A stretch of DNA of 47,367 nucleotides, taken from contig JBKOWY010000006.1 in the NCBI GenBank assembly GCA_046724655.1, positions 1 through 47,367 of the forward strand, read 5' to 3'. This DNA comes from JALZAA01 sp046724655. GTDB taxonomy: Bacteria > Actinomycetota > Acidimicrobiia > IMCC26256 > JACDBD01. A program made the translations under genes and the position numbers. This document shows, piece by piece, positions 24,756 to 33,016 of the stretch. Under the pieces are notes generated by a model, which made no database searches, was not told the DNA's origin, and saw only the letters and a list, made by a program, of their open reading frames with translations. How positions within the stretch are numbered: the first letter of the stretch is position 1; every line of letters starts with the position of its first letter.

Positions 24756-26428
24756 CGCCGTTGCTCTGGCTGTTGTTCGGCGGGAACGTATGCGGCCTCG
24801 ACCCGGGCTCCGGCCGGGGCGTCGATCGGCGTCGGCGCCTGCTCCGGCACCGCCTCGTCCGGCGCCGGCTGGCGGGCTTCGTACCGGGCCTCGAGCTCCT
24901 CGACCGTGCGCCGCGCGCGCGCCGGGAGCCACACCAACGCGACGATCGCACCGAGAAGCGCAATTGCTGCGGCAAGAAGGAAGCCCTGGTGCATGCCGTC
25001 GACGAAGGCCGTCCGAGCGGTGTTCGCCAGCGATTGGCCGGCCGGACCGCCGAGTTGGCTGGCGGTCTGCAGCGCGAATCCGAGCGAGTTCTTGACCTCA
25101 CTGGCCACGCCGCTCGGCAGGGGCTGGCCGGCCACGGCATCTCCGACCTTCGTGCCGTAGGTCGAGGCGAGGACGCTGCCGATGATGGCGACGCCCAACG
25201 CGCCGCCCACCTGACGCGTCGTGTCGTTCACGGCCGAGCCGACGCCGGCCTTCGCGAGCGGCAGCGAGCCCATGATCGACTCCGTCGCCGGCGCCATCGT
25301 GAGACCCATGCCGACGGCCATCAGCATCAGACGCCAAAAGATGTTGCTGTAGCCCGTCGACGCATCGAGCTGTACAAACGACAGAATGCCGAGCGACACG
25401 AGGACCATGCCGGTGGTCACCACGACCTTCGTCCCGACCCGCTCGACGATGCGCGCGCTCAGCGGCGCCACCACCATCATCGTGAGCGCCAACGGAAGGA
25501 GCCGGGCGCCCGCTTGCAGCGGCGAGTACCCCAGCACGAACTGCAGATACTGGGTGAACAGGAAGATGACGCCGAACATCGTGAAGAAGAGGATCGAGAT
25601 GGTCGCGCTCGCGGTCGTGAAACGCGGGTTGCGGAAGAAGTTCAGGTCGAGCATGGGGTGCGAGCTCTGGCGTTCCCAGAAGAAGAACGCCACGAGCAAC
25701 ACCGCCGCGATCCCAAGCGCGCCGAGGATCGTGGAGTCGCTCCAACCCGTAGACGGAGCCTCGATGAACGCGTAGACGAGGGACACGAGGCCCGCGATCG
25801 ACAGCCCCGCGCCCACGAGGTCGAGCTTGGGCGCGGTCGGGTCCTTCGAGGTCGGCATGATGAGCACGCCGGCCCCGAGGGCGAAGGCGACGATCGGGAG
25901 GTTCACGAGGAACACCGAGCCCCAGTAGAAGTGCTCGAGCAGGAAGCCACCCGTCACCGGCCCGATGGCGACGGCCAATCCGGCCACCCCGGCCCAGATG
26001 GCGATCGCTCGGCCGCGCTCGCGTCCCTCGAAGACGTTCGTGATCAACGAGAGCGTGCCCGGCATGATGAACGCGCCGCCGACGCCCATGAGCGCGCGGG
26101 CGGCAATGAGCTGGCCCGGAGATGACGCCATCGCAGAGAGGAGCGACCCGAACCCGAAGATGCCCAGCCCCACCTGGAGGCCACCGCGCCGTCCGAAGCG
26201 GTCGCCGAGGCTGCCGGCGGTCAGCAGCAACCCCGCGAACACCAGCGTGTACGCGTCGACGATCCACTGGAGCTGGCTCGTAGTGGCGTTGAGCCCGCCT
26301 TGGCTTTCCGGTCTCGCCAGCGTCGGGAGGGCCACGTTCAGGATCGAGTTGTCGACGACGATGATGAGGAGGCTGAGGCAAAGCACCCCCAGGATCAGCC
26401 ACCGCCGCTGGTGCACCTTGTCACCCAT
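24752..26428 (-). CDS. MFS multidrug exporter, DHA2 (EmrB/QacA) type, 14 TM
   Basis: 558 aa. It is a proton-driven exporter: motif D1-like LLIIVVDNSILNVALPTL in TM1 with the conserved Asp, WIVDAYTLVFAGLLL, motif A GSLGDRFGRRGGLQ after TM2, and antiporter motif C AIGPVTGGFL in TM5. Fourteen hydrophobic segments and the long loop near the end (VASEVKNSLGFALQTAS) fit DHA2. The C-terminal 60 residues are a hydrophilic Pro/Ala/Glu tail. The start MGDKVHQRRW has AAAGG seven bases upstream; a TTG 45 bp earlier is less likely. It is cotranscribed with the TetR gene that overlaps its stop. Substrate unknown. Confidence 0.93.
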   Translation of the reverse strand: MGDKVHQRRWLILGVLCLSLLIIVVDNSILNVALPTLARPESQGGLNATTSQLQWIVDAYTLVFAGLLLTAGSLGDRFGRRGGLQVGLGIFGFGSLLSAMASSPGQLIAARALMGVGGAFIMPGTLSLITNVFEGRERGRAIAIWAGVAGLAVAIGPVTGGFLLEHFYWGSVFLVNLPIVAFALGAGVLIMPTSKDPTAPKLDLVGAGLSIAGLVSLVYAFIEAPSTGWSDSTILGALGIAAVLLVAFFFWERQSSHPMLDLNFFRNPRFTTASATISILFFTMFGVIFLFTQYLQFVLGYSPLQAGARLLPLALTMMVVAPLSARIVERVGTKVVVTTGMVLVSLGILSFVQLDASTGYSNIFWRLMLMAVGMGLTMAPATESIMGSLPLAKAGVGSAVNDTTRQVGGALGVAIIGSVLASTYGTKVGDAVAGQPLPSGVASEVKNSLGFALQTASQLGGPAGQSLANTARTAFVDGMHQGFLLAAAIALLGAIVALVWLPARARRTVEELEARYEARQPAPDEAVPEQAPTPIDAPAGARVEAAYVPAEQQPEQRR

Positions 26429-26481
26429 GGGTCGGCCTTTCGAGAGGAGGGGGAGTTCCTTAGGGCTTTCCAACGCGGCTG

Positions 26482-26507
26482 GATACGAAACCCATCCGTC
26501 TCGTATC
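26482..26507. promoter_or_regulatory. TetR operator candidate upstream of the MFS gene
   Basis: GATACGA and TCGTATC are perfect 7-nt arms separated by 12 bp, and the next bases inward (AC/GT) also match. It lies 54 bp upstream of the MFS start. Size and dyad symmetry fit a TetR-family site, and the TetR gene is in the same operon. Confidence 0.55.
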
Positions 26508-26532
26508 GAAATGTGACGATTGTCTCAGTGGG

Positions 26533-26736
26533 TCAGCCCGAGCGGGTTCGCAGTGCCTTCCAGCCCACGACGCCGATCGCGAGCCCGAAGGCGATCGAGA
26601 TGACGGCGAGCGCCCCGTGCACGACATAGAAGCCTGCGGAGCGGTCCTCGCCGGCCATGTTGACGAGGCGGGTGACCCAGACGAACAGCGTCCACCCGCC
26701 CGCGGCGAGCAGGAGGATCGAGACGCGCCGGGTCAC
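26533..26736 (-). CDS. SCO4848-like small membrane protein
   Basis: 67 aa from a GTG that overlaps the dapA stop (GTGA). It has two transmembrane helices, VSILLLAAGGWTLFVWVTRLV and YVVHGALAVISIAFGLAIGVVGW, with a short polar linker (NMAGEDRSAG) and a basic tail (KALRTRSG). The pattern, spacing and ending resemble the SCO4848 family of Actinobacteria, whose function is not known. Coupling to dapA suggests cotranslation, but no link to lysine synthesis is evident. Confidence 0.75.
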   Translation of the reverse strand: MTRRVSILLLAAGGWTLFVWVTRLVNMAGEDRSAGFYVVHGALAVISIAFGLAIGVVGWKALRTRSG

Positions 26737-27635
26737 GAGGCGGCGGCGACGGCATCCAGCGCGTGCTGGACGGCGCCGGGCGACGCGTTCACGAGCGGCA
26801 GCCTTACGTCGGGCGTCGGGATGCGGCCATGGGCGTGCAGCACGCCCTTGAACACCGCCGGGTTCGGCTCCGCGAAGAGCGCCTGCGTGACAGGGAGCAG
26901 CGCCTCGGCGTGGGCGCGGCCCTCCTCGACCTTGCCGGCGAGCCCGCACTCGATCATCTCGACGAATCGCGCCGTGCACACGTGCGCGCTGGCGCAGATG
27001 GTGCCGGCGCCGCCCATGAGCACGAGCGGAAACAGGAACGTGTCCGTGCCGCCGAGCACAGCGAACCCGTCGACGGAATCGGTGCGCCGGAGCAACTCCA
27101 GCGTGTCGTCGTCGAGACTCGCAGCCGCCTGCTTGATACCGGCGAAGTTCTCGTCGCGCGCGAGCTCATGGACACCGGCGGCGCTGAGGTTCCGGCCGGT
27201 ACGAGCGGCGATGTTGTAGATGACGAGTGGGACCGGGCTGACGTCGGCGACGGCACGGAAGTGGGCGATGATCCCGGCTTCGGACGGCCGGACGTAGTAC
27301 GGGACGACGATCAGGGTCGCGATTTGCGCAGGTGTTCCGGCGAGCTCCTTGACCGCCTGACGTGTGTTGCGCGTGTTGTTTGTGCCCGCGCCCACGATGA
27401 GTTGCGCGGATCGTTCTGCACACACCTTCGAGCACGCGTCGATGACTGCATGCTTCTCGTCGGCCTCGAGGGCGGTGGACTCCCCCGTCGTACCCAGCGC
27501 GACGATCCCCGCTGCGCCGGCGTCGAGATACTCATGGCAGAGACGCTCGAGCGCGTCGGTCGCCACCGACCCGTCCTCGGCGAACGGCGTGATGACCGGC
27601 ACGTAGACGCCGCGGAGGTTGGCGTCGGTCGCCAT
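26733..27635 (-). CDS. dapA: 4-hydroxy-tetrahydrodipicolinate synthase
   Basis: 300 aa TIM barrel of the DapA family. It condenses pyruvate with aspartate semialdehyde for lysine and diaminopimelate synthesis. Seen: GTTGES (Thr49, Thr50), Tyr140 and Arg145 in YNIAARTGRN, and the Schiff-base Lys168 in GIKQAAAS. The canonical YN-x-PxRTG has Ile-Ala for the usual Pro region, which also occurs in related aldolases, so an N-acetylneuraminate-lyase-like relative is a minor alternative. It is not next to dapB. The R element copy 3 and the divergent TauE gene lie upstream. Confidence 0.9.
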   Translation of the reverse strand: MATDANLRGVYVPVITPFAEDGSVATDALERLCHEYLDAGAAGIVALGTTGESTALEADEKHAVIDACSKVCAERSAQLIVGAGTNNTRNTRQAVKELAGTPAQIATLIVVPYYVRPSEAGIIAHFRAVADVSPVPLVIYNIAARTGRNLSAAGVHELARDENFAGIKQAAASLDDDTLELLRRTDSVDGFAVLGGTDTFLFPLVLMGGAGTICASAHVCTARFVEMIECGLAGKVEEGRAHAEALLPVTQALFAEPNPAVFKGVLHAHGRIPTPDVRLPLVNASPGAVQHALDAVAAAS

Positions 27636-27683
27636 CGCCGCAGGTTACCCCGCACTCCGCAGAAGGGGCCCGGCAGTAGGGTG

Positions 27684-27750
27684 CCGGCGGCGACGGCGGC
27701 TTTGCCGACCGTCGTCGCAGGAGCCGGAGCCTGCGAAGGCGACCGAGGAG
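27684..27750 (+). repeat. Dispersed R element, copy 3
   Basis: Core stem GGCGACGG pairs with CCGTCGTC around GGC-TTT-GCC. A second stem, TCGCAGG with CCTGCGA, follows. Relative to copies 1-2, one core pair is A-T instead of G-T, keeping the stem. The element ends in GACCGAGGAG, which is the ribosome-binding site of the TauE/SafE gene starting four bases later with TTG. No tRNA fragment is attached. Confidence 0.75.
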
Positions 27751-27754
27751 AAAA

Positions 27755-28630
27755 TTGTCGGATCCGTGGCGCACGATTCTCACGCTGGTTGCCGGTCTCG
27801 GCACGGGTGTGCTGTCGGGCATGTTCGGCGTGGGCGGCGCCGTCGTCTCGACCCCGGCGATTCGTGTGCTGGGCGCGACGCCACTCGAGGGCGTCGGGTC
27901 GACGCTGCCGTCCGTGATCCCGTCGGCGGTCAGCGGCTCTCTTCGCTATTGGCGTGAGCGCCTCATCATCGGCCGCATCGCGTTGTGGACCTCGGCGACG
28001 GGAGTAGCGGCGTCGGTCGGCGGCGCTCTCCTCGCCGGCACGGTGCCCGGGAACGGCCACCTCCTCATGATCATCACCGCCGCGTTGCTGGGGTTCACGG
28101 CTTATCGCCTGGGTAACGCGCCCCGTCCGTCAAACGCACCGACGCACTCACCGCTCGACGTCGAGGACCCGGTCGGCGATCTCGCCACCCCCGCGACCGA
28201 TCTCGAAACAACAAGTGAGCAGGAGCCAGTCAGGTCGTTCCCCGAAGCGCGGCAGGCCGAGACGTGGCGCCTCGGCGCGATCGGCGTGGCGGCCGGCGGA
28301 TTGAGCGGCCTCCTCGGTCTGGGTGGCGGCGCGGTCATGGTCCCGGCGTTCGCAGGTTGGGTGCGGCTGACCATCAAGGAGGCGGTCGCGACGTCGCTGC
28401 TGTGTGTGGGCGTGCTCGCCATCCCCGGGACGATCACCCATGCCATCCTCGGCAACATCAACTGGGCGTTCGCCATCCCGCTGTCGATTGCCGTGATCCC
28501 CGGCGCCAGGATCGGCGCACACCTGGCCATCCAGGCGTCTGCCCGCGGCCTCCGTGTGACGGTCGCAATCGGCCTCGGCGCGATCGCGATCGTCTACGCC
28601 GCGGGCGAGATCATCGCCCTGTTCGGCTGA
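27755..28630 (+). CDS. TauE/SafE family sulfite/anion permease
   Basis: 291 aa from a TTG whose GAGGAG ribosome site is the 3' end of R element copy 3. Hydrophobic segments are arranged in two halves, each with the family glycine-rich motif: GLGTGVLSGMFGVGGAVVSTPA near the N-terminus and GGLSGLLGLGGGAVMVPAF in the second half. The central linker (about residues 110-165) is acidic and proline-rich and probably cytoplasmic. Family members export sulfite, sulfoacetate or other organic anions. No sulfur gene is adjacent. It ends six bases before the convergent uracil-DNA glycosylase stop. Confidence 0.9.
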   Translation: MSDPWRTILTLVAGLGTGVLSGMFGVGGAVVSTPAIRVLGATPLEGVGSTLPSVIPSAVSGSLRYWRERLIIGRIALWTSATGVAASVGGALLAGTVPGNGHLLMIITAALLGFTAYRLGNAPRPSNAPTHSPLDVEDPVGDLATPATDLETTSEQEPVRSFPEARQAETWRLGAIGVAAGGLSGLLGLGGGAVMVPAFAGWVRLTIKEAVATSLLCVGVLAIPGTITHAILGNINWAFAIPLSIAVIPGARIGAHLAIQASARGLRVTVAIGLGAIAIVYAAGEIIALFG

Positions 28631-28635
28631 CCGCG

Positions 28636-29340
28636 TTAGTCGTCCGACAGCTCGCGGGCCCGAATGAAGATCTCGTCCAGCATCGCCTCGGTGAGCTTGC
28701 CCGTGAACGTGTTCTGCTGACTCGGGTGGTAGCAGCACAGCACTACGGCCCGTGCCGTTCGCACCTCGACGCCATGCCCGAACCGCGGACGCGGCCCGGG
28801 GAGCGGCGAACCCGCGGCAGCCAGCACACGAGCCACGGCGTCGTATGCGAACTGGCCGAGCGGGACTGTCACGCGCACACGTTCAAGCAACTCGAGCTCT
28901 CGCACGAGATAGGACAGGCACCGGTCACGCTCCTCGGGAGTCGGCTTGTTCGCCGGCGGCGCACACCGCACCGCCGCCGCGATGTAGGCGTCGCGCAGCT
29001 CGAGCCCGTCGTCGCGGCGCACCGAGGTGGGCTGATTCGCGTATCCCGTTCGGTAGAGGGCACCGAACAGCCAGTCCCCGGAGCGGTCGCCCGTGAAGAT
29101 CCGGCCCGTGCGGTTCCCCCCGTGTGCCGCCGGTGCCAGCCCGACGACCAGGAGCCTGGCCTGCGGGTCACCGAAACCGGGGAGAGGACGGCCCCAGTAC
29201 TCCTCGTCGCGGAACGCAGCGCGCTTCTCCCGCGCGACGCGCTCGCGCCACTCGACGAGTCGCGGGCACGCGCGGCACTCGATGATGTCGCGGGTCAGCG
29301 CGGCGAACGCGTCCGCTTGCGAGGGCGCAGCCTTGACCAC
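28636..29340 (-). CDS. Family 5 (UdgB-type) uracil-DNA glycosylase
   Basis: 234 aa. An Fe-S base-excision enzyme removing uracil and other deaminated bases. Motif 1 is GLAPAAHGGNRTGR at 67-80, motif 2 is the YHPSQQNTFTGKLT block, and four cysteines fit the 4Fe-4S cluster (Cys22, Cys25, Cys126, Cys141). Family 5 lacks the polar catalytic Asp/Asn of motif 1, as here. The GTG start gives a normal N-terminus ahead of RDIIECRACPRLV; TACGCT seven bases before it suggests a leaderless message. It is divergent from the lipid kinase with only 37 bp between the starts. Confidence 0.92.
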   Translation of the reverse strand: MVKAAPSQADAFAALTRDIIECRACPRLVEWRERVAREKRAAFRDEEYWGRPLPGFGDPQARLLVVGLAPAAHGGNRTGRIFTGDRSGDWLFGALYRTGYANQPTSVRRDDGLELRDAYIAAAVRCAPPANKPTPEERDRCLSYLVRELELLERVRVTVPLGQFAYDAVARVLAAAGSPLPGPRPRFGHGVEVRTARAVVLCCYHPSQQNTFTGKLTEAMLDEIFIRARELSDD

Positions 29341-29353
29341 GTCCGCGAGCGTA
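29341..29353 (-). promoter_or_regulatory. Leaderless-type -10 before the uracil-DNA glycosylase
   Basis: On the minus strand TACGCT (29353-29348) is followed by seven bases and the GTG start, with no Shine-Dalgarno. This supports the chosen start. On the plus strand, TACGGT at 29364-29369 lies eight bases before the divergent kinase GTG, so the tiny gap may hold two back-to-back promoters. Confidence 0.4.
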
Positions 29354-29377
29354 GGCGTGCGGGTACGGTGCCCAGCG

Positions 29378-30295
29378 GTGCGAGTGCTGCTGATCGTCAA
29401 CGAGACGGCGTCGGCCGTCACCGCCCGGCGGCGCGTACTCGTGCAGCGCATCCTCGGCGCCGATCACAAGCTCGAAGTGGCCGAGACGTCCCGCCGCGGC
29501 CACGCCGCCCGCATCGCCCGCGGCGCGGCCCTCGACGGTGTCGACGTAGTCGCGGTTTTTGCCGGCGACGGGACGCTGAGCGAGGCCGCCGACGGACTGG
29601 CCCGGTCCGCCACGGCGCTGGGTGCGCTCCCCGGCGGTTCGACCAATGTCTTTGCCCGCAGCATCGGCGTGGCGTACGACCCGGTCGAGGCGGCAGCGCA
29701 GCTACGCGACGCGCTCGCCCGCGGTGACTTCCGGCGCATCGGGCTCGGTGTCGCCAACGGACGGCGCTTCCTCTTCCATTGCGGACTCGGACTCGATGCC
29801 GCCGTGATCTCGCAGGTCGAACGGGGTTCCTTTCTCAAACGCTACGGCGCCCACCCGTTGTACGTCGCGGCGACCGTCGATACCTGGTGGCGCCGTTACG
29901 ACCACCGCCGGCCGCGCTTTCGCGTCGAGCGGGGCGACGGCTCCGTCGTCGGCGATTCGGCGTTCGCGATCATCTCGAACCAGCGGCCGTACACGTACTT
30001 CGGGCGACTTCCGATCACGGTCGCACCCGACGCCGGCCTCGACGTGCCGCTCACGATCACACTCTTCCGGTCGCTCGAGCTCTCCGTGCTTCTGACGTGC
30101 GCGGCATCGGCGTTTCGCGGTGGGCAACTCCTCACCCGGCACCCTAAGGTCGCCCATCGATCGGGCGTCGACGCGCTCACTGTCACCGGGCACGGCAGTT
30201 TCCCGTGGCAGGTCGACGGCGACTACCTCGGCGAGATCGATCGCCTCGCGATGTCGTGGGAACCGGACACGCTGACGATCGTCAGCCCCCCATGA
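29378..30295 (+). CDS. Diacylglycerol/lipid kinase family protein
   Basis: 305 aa from a GTG. DAGK catalytic domain: VNETAS phosphate-binding start, AGDGT at 62-66 in place of the usual GGDGT, and LPGGSTNVFARS at 84-95 in place of PLGTANDFAR. The C-terminal half has the family beta-sandwich, ending with WQVDGDYLGE, the usual DGE-type metal site. Members phosphorylate diacylglycerol, sphingoid bases or phosphatidylinositol-derived lipids, so it likely acts on a membrane lipid. Its last 14 bases overlap the convergent GDPD gene, which also handles phospholipid breakdown products. The precise lipid is unknown. Confidence 0.88.
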   Translation: MRVLLIVNETASAVTARRRVLVQRILGADHKLEVAETSRRGHAARIARGAALDGVDVVAVFAGDGTLSEAADGLARSATALGALPGGSTNVFARSIGVAYDPVEAAAQLRDALARGDFRRIGLGVANGRRFLFHCGLGLDAAVISQVERGSFLKRYGAHPLYVAATVDTWWRRYDHRRPRFRVERGDGSVVGDSAFAIISNQRPYTYFGRLPITVAPDAGLDVPLTITLFRSLELSVLLTCAASAFRGGQLLTRHPKVAHRSGVDALTVTGHGSFPWQVDGDYLGEIDRLAMSWEPDTLTIVSPP

Positions 30296-30992
30296 GCATC
30301 CGGCGTGCGACGTCCGGCATGTCCGTGATCAGCGCGTCGACGCCGGCGGCGGCGAGGCGACGCATCTCTTCTTCGCTGTTCACGGTCCAGACGTTCACCG
30401 CCATCTCGAGCTCGTGCGCCCGCGCCACTATGTCCTCCGCCGCGGTGTCCGCGAACGAGCGCACGTCGGGATGCAGGGCGCCGTGCCCGTGCGCGTGTGC
30501 GACCTCGACACCGTCCACCGGGTCCATGCCAACGAGCGTGAGGAATCCGGTCGGGATCGAGGCGTCGAGCGCGCGCACGCGATCGGCGGTCGCGATATTG
30601 AACGACGAAACGAGCACATCGTCACGCAGCGCTCTCCGCGTGAGTAGCTCGACGACCGCCGCCGCCGCACCGTCGGTCGGGTCGTAATCGGCGTCCCCAG
30701 GGACGTTCTTCACCTCGACGTTCACGAGCATCCCGGCGCAGGCGTCGAGCGCCTCGTCGAGGGTGGGGATGTCGGGCCGGGCAGCGCGGATCTCGGACAG
30801 CGCGCGCTGCGCGAGCACTCCGACACTACGCGCGTCGGCATCGTGGTGAACGACGAGCGCGCCGTCGGCGGCGCGGTGCACATCGAGCTCGACCCCGTCT
30901 GCGCCGAGCCGCGCCGCCGCCACGAACGCCTCGATCGTGTTCTCGGGCGCGACCCGGCGGGCACCCCGATGGGCGATGACGCGTGGGGCCAT
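30282..30992 (-). CDS. Glycerophosphodiester phosphodiesterase
   Basis: 236 aa GDPD TIM barrel, hydrolysing glycerophosphodiesters to glycerol 3-phosphate and an alcohol. Catalytic and metal residues are visible: His8-Arg9 in AHRGARRVAPENT, Glu35 and Asp37 in GVELDVH, and His50 in VVHHDA. LVNVEVKN carries the central Glu/Lys, and WTVNSEEEMRRLAAAGVDALITDMPD is the usual C-terminal signature. No signal peptide, so it is cytosolic. Its 3' end overlaps the lipid kinase by 14 bases on the opposite strand. It is divergent from whiB. Confidence 0.95.
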   Translation of the reverse strand: MAPRVIAHRGARRVAPENTIEAFVAAARLGADGVELDVHRAADGALVVHHDADARSVGVLAQRALSEIRAARPDIPTLDEALDACAGMLVNVEVKNVPGDADYDPTDGAAAAVVELLTRRALRDDVLVSSFNIATADRVRALDASIPTGFLTLVGMDPVDGVEVAHAHGHGALHPDVRSFADTAAEDIVARAHELEMAVNVWTVNSEEEMRRLAAAGVDALITDMPDVARRMLMGG

Positions 30993-31028
30993 TACCCCCG
31001 ATCCCCGCGAAAGTGCAGGTCAGGCCGG

Positions 31029-31057
31029 TTGCGCGATCGTACCGCGGCAAATACGCT
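31029..31057 (+). promoter_or_regulatory. Promoter candidate for whiB
   Basis: TTGCGC at 31029-31034 and TACGCT at 31052-31057 are separated by exactly 17 bp. Initiation would give a leader of roughly 85 nt before the whiB GTG, long enough for post-transcriptional control. The rest of the GDPD-whiB gap shows no other obvious signal. Confidence 0.45.
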
Positions 31058-31149
31058 CATCGTCTGCCTCGAGGCGGAGGCCCGAGGATGCTTGTGAACG
31101 TGCGCACGAGCGGTCCTGCAAAGTTCGCACGACGACCACCGGAGACTTC

Positions 31150-31443
31150 GTGGCGCTCACTTGGATCAGAACCCACGACTGGGACGCGGACGCCTGGCGC
31201 GCGAACTCGGCGTGCCGCGATTCCGACCCCGACATCTTCTTCCCCATCGGCAGCACCGGACCCGCGCTCGAGCAGATCGAGACGGCCAGGCGCATCTGCA
31301 CGGCCTGCACCGTGAGCGATGAATGCCTCGAGTTCGCGCTCGCCACGAACCAGGAGGCGGGCGTCTGGGGCGGCACCACCGAAGAGGAGCGGCGCAAGCT
31401 GCGGAAGGCCTGGCTGGCCAAGCAACGCCGCGCCGCTAGCTAG
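31150..31443 (+). CDS. WhiB family Fe-S transcriptional regulator
   Basis: 97 aa from a GTG with GGAG five bases upstream. The four cluster ligands are Cys22, Cys50, Cys53 and Cys59 (C-x27-C-x2-C-x5-C), followed by the sigma-factor-contacting GVWGG at 71-75 and a basic DNA-binding tail (EEERRKLRKAWLAKQRR). Wbl proteins act with SigA as redox or nitric-oxide-responsive regulators. The paralogue cannot be set from the sequence alone. It lies convergent to the PdtaS-type kinase, eight bases apart. In mycobacteria the Rv3679-Rv3680 pair is next to whiB4, a similar neighbourhood, but orthology is not shown. Confidence 0.95.
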   Translation: MALTWIRTHDWDADAWRANSACRDSDPDIFFPIGSTGPALEQIETARRICTACTVSDECLEFALATNQEAGVWGGTTEEERRKLRKAWLAKQRRAAS

Positions 31444-31451
31444 CGATCTCC

Positions 31452-32936
31452 TCACAACTCGACGGGCGCGCTGGGAGCCACCGGCACGCGTAGCCGCACG
31501 TGTGTGCCTTTGCCGTGCCGCCCCGTGGGACCGAGCTCCATCGAGCCACCGAGCTCGTCGCTCACTAGCGCCTGCACAATCGACAAGCCGAGGCCCTTCG
31601 AGGCGTCGAGTGAGAATCCGGCCGGCAACCCGACGCCGTCGTCGGTGACCTCGACGACCAACTCGCCGTCGAGCCGCGCCAGGTTCACCCGCACGTTGCC
31701 TACCGCCGGCCCGGCGCCGTCACGTGGGAAGGCGTGATCCACCGCGTTCTGCATCAGCTCGTTCAGCACAACCGCGAGCGCGGTCGCAACGTCGCCGCGC
31801 AGGTCGCCGGCGTCGCCCTCGACTTCGAAGTCGAGCTTGACCTCGGGGGTTGACACCGATTCTTCGACCGTGCGCATCAGGAGCTTGACGATCTCGGCGA
31901 ACGGCACGACGTCACCCGCGTCCCGCGAGAGCGTGTCGTGCACGATCGCGATCGATCGGATGCGCCGCTCCGACTCCTCGATCGCGTCCTGTGCCTCCTG
32001 CGTGGTGAGCCGGCGTCCCTGCAGGCGTAGCAGGGCGGCGATCGTCTGGAGGTTGTTCTTCACGCGGTGGTGGATCTCGCGAATCGTGGCGTCCTTGGAC
32101 AACAGCATGCGGTCGCGGCGTCGCAGGTCGGTCACGTCCCGCATGAGAACGAGGGCCCCGGCGACGGCGCCGTCCTCGAGCAGTGGGATGGCTCGGATCA
32201 GGATCGATGTGTCGCCCCGTTCGACCTCCTCGGTGACGGGCAGCCGGGCTTGGAGCGCGGCGTCGACCGCGTCCTGATCGAAGCCGATCTCGGCCAGACG
32301 CTGACCCGACGCGTAGGCATGAATGCCCATGCGGTGCAGGGAGCTGATGGCGTTCGGGCTCGCGAACCGGATGCGGGCGTCGCCGTCGAGCACGATCACG
32401 CCGTCAGCGACCCGCGGCGCGTCCTCGTATTCGACCTCGTCACGCGGGAACGGGAAGCTGCCCCCGGCGATCATCCGCGCGAACGCGTCGAACACCTCGA
32501 AGTACTGGCGTTCGAGCGAGCCGGCGCGCCGTCCGAACGTCAGCGGCGTCTCGCGGGTGACGAGCCCGACTTGTGCCCCGTCACAGCGCACCGGGATGCA
32601 CGTGACCCGGGCGCGTTCCGAAGCGCCGAGCGCCTTGGCCTCGCCCTCGAGGATCTGCCCCTCCCGCCAGGCCCGGCTGACCAGGGGCCGCTCGACCTCG
32701 CTCACGACCACGCCGACCATGTCGGTCATGTACAGGGTCTGGTCGGTCGTGGGGCGTACCTGTCCCAGCACGACGAAGCGATGGCCTTCCTCACCCTCGA
32801 TCGGGGCCAAGAACAGGAGGTCGGCGAAACAGAGGTCGGCCAGCACCTGCCAGGACGCGAGAAGCCGGCGCACGTGCGCGAGCGCGGGACCTCCGAGGGC
32901 CGTGTTGGCACGCGCAAGCTCGCCGGGTATCGCCAT
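31452..32936 (-). CDS. pdtaS: PdtaS-type sensor histidine kinase
   Basis: 494 aa, cytosolic. Residues of about 5-150 are the H_kinase_N/GAF-like sensor (LLASWQVLADLCFADLLFLAP). Residues of about 165-270 are a PAS domain (ADGVIVLDGDARIRFASPNA). A HisKA_2 dimerisation domain with REIHHRVKNNLQTIAALLRLQ carries the phospho-His (289/290), and a HATPase domain has NELMQNAVDHAF, DDGVGLP and GLGLSIV. This architecture matches mycobacterial PdtaS, which signals to the ANTAR RNA-binding regulator PdtaR; no such partner is in the window. The start ATG has AAGGA upstream, supplied by R element copy 4. It follows the Get3-like ATPases on the same strand. Confidence 0.9.
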   Translation of the reverse strand: MAIPGELARANTALGGPALAHVRRLLASWQVLADLCFADLLFLAPIEGEEGHRFVVLGQVRPTTDQTLYMTDMVGVVVSEVERPLVSRAWREGQILEGEAKALGASERARVTCIPVRCDGAQVGLVTRETPLTFGRRAGSLERQYFEVFDAFARMIAGGSFPFPRDEVEYEDAPRVADGVIVLDGDARIRFASPNAISSLHRMGIHAYASGQRLAEIGFDQDAVDAALQARLPVTEEVERGDTSILIRAIPLLEDGAVAGALVLMRDVTDLRRRDRMLLSKDATIREIHHRVKNNLQTIAALLRLQGRRLTTQEAQDAIEESERRIRSIAIVHDTLSRDAGDVVPFAEIVKLLMRTVEESVSTPEVKLDFEVEGDAGDLRGDVATALAVVLNELMQNAVDHAFPRDGAGPAVGNVRVNLARLDGELVVEVTDDGVGLPAGFSLDASKGLGLSIVQALVSDELGGSMELGPTGRHGKGTHVRLRVPVAPSAPVEL

Positions 32937-32943
32937 CGCGTCA

Positions 32944-33001
32944 TCCTTCGTCGCCGTCGCAAGCTCCGGCTCTGCGACGTCGGCGAAGCCGCCGTCGCCG
33001 C
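32944..33001 (-). repeat. Dispersed R element, copy 4 (inverted)
   Basis: Read on the minus strand, GCGACG pairs with CGTCGC around a GGC-TTC-GCC hairpin. A second stem follows in which GTCGCA pairs with TGCGAC, enclosing AGC-CGGA-GCT. The 3' end, GACGAAGGA, holds the ribosome site of pdtaS, whose ATG lies eight bases on. It fills nearly the whole gap between the ATPase stop (33017) and the kinase. Confidence 0.75.
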
Positions 33002-33016
33002 GCGATGGTACGACGC

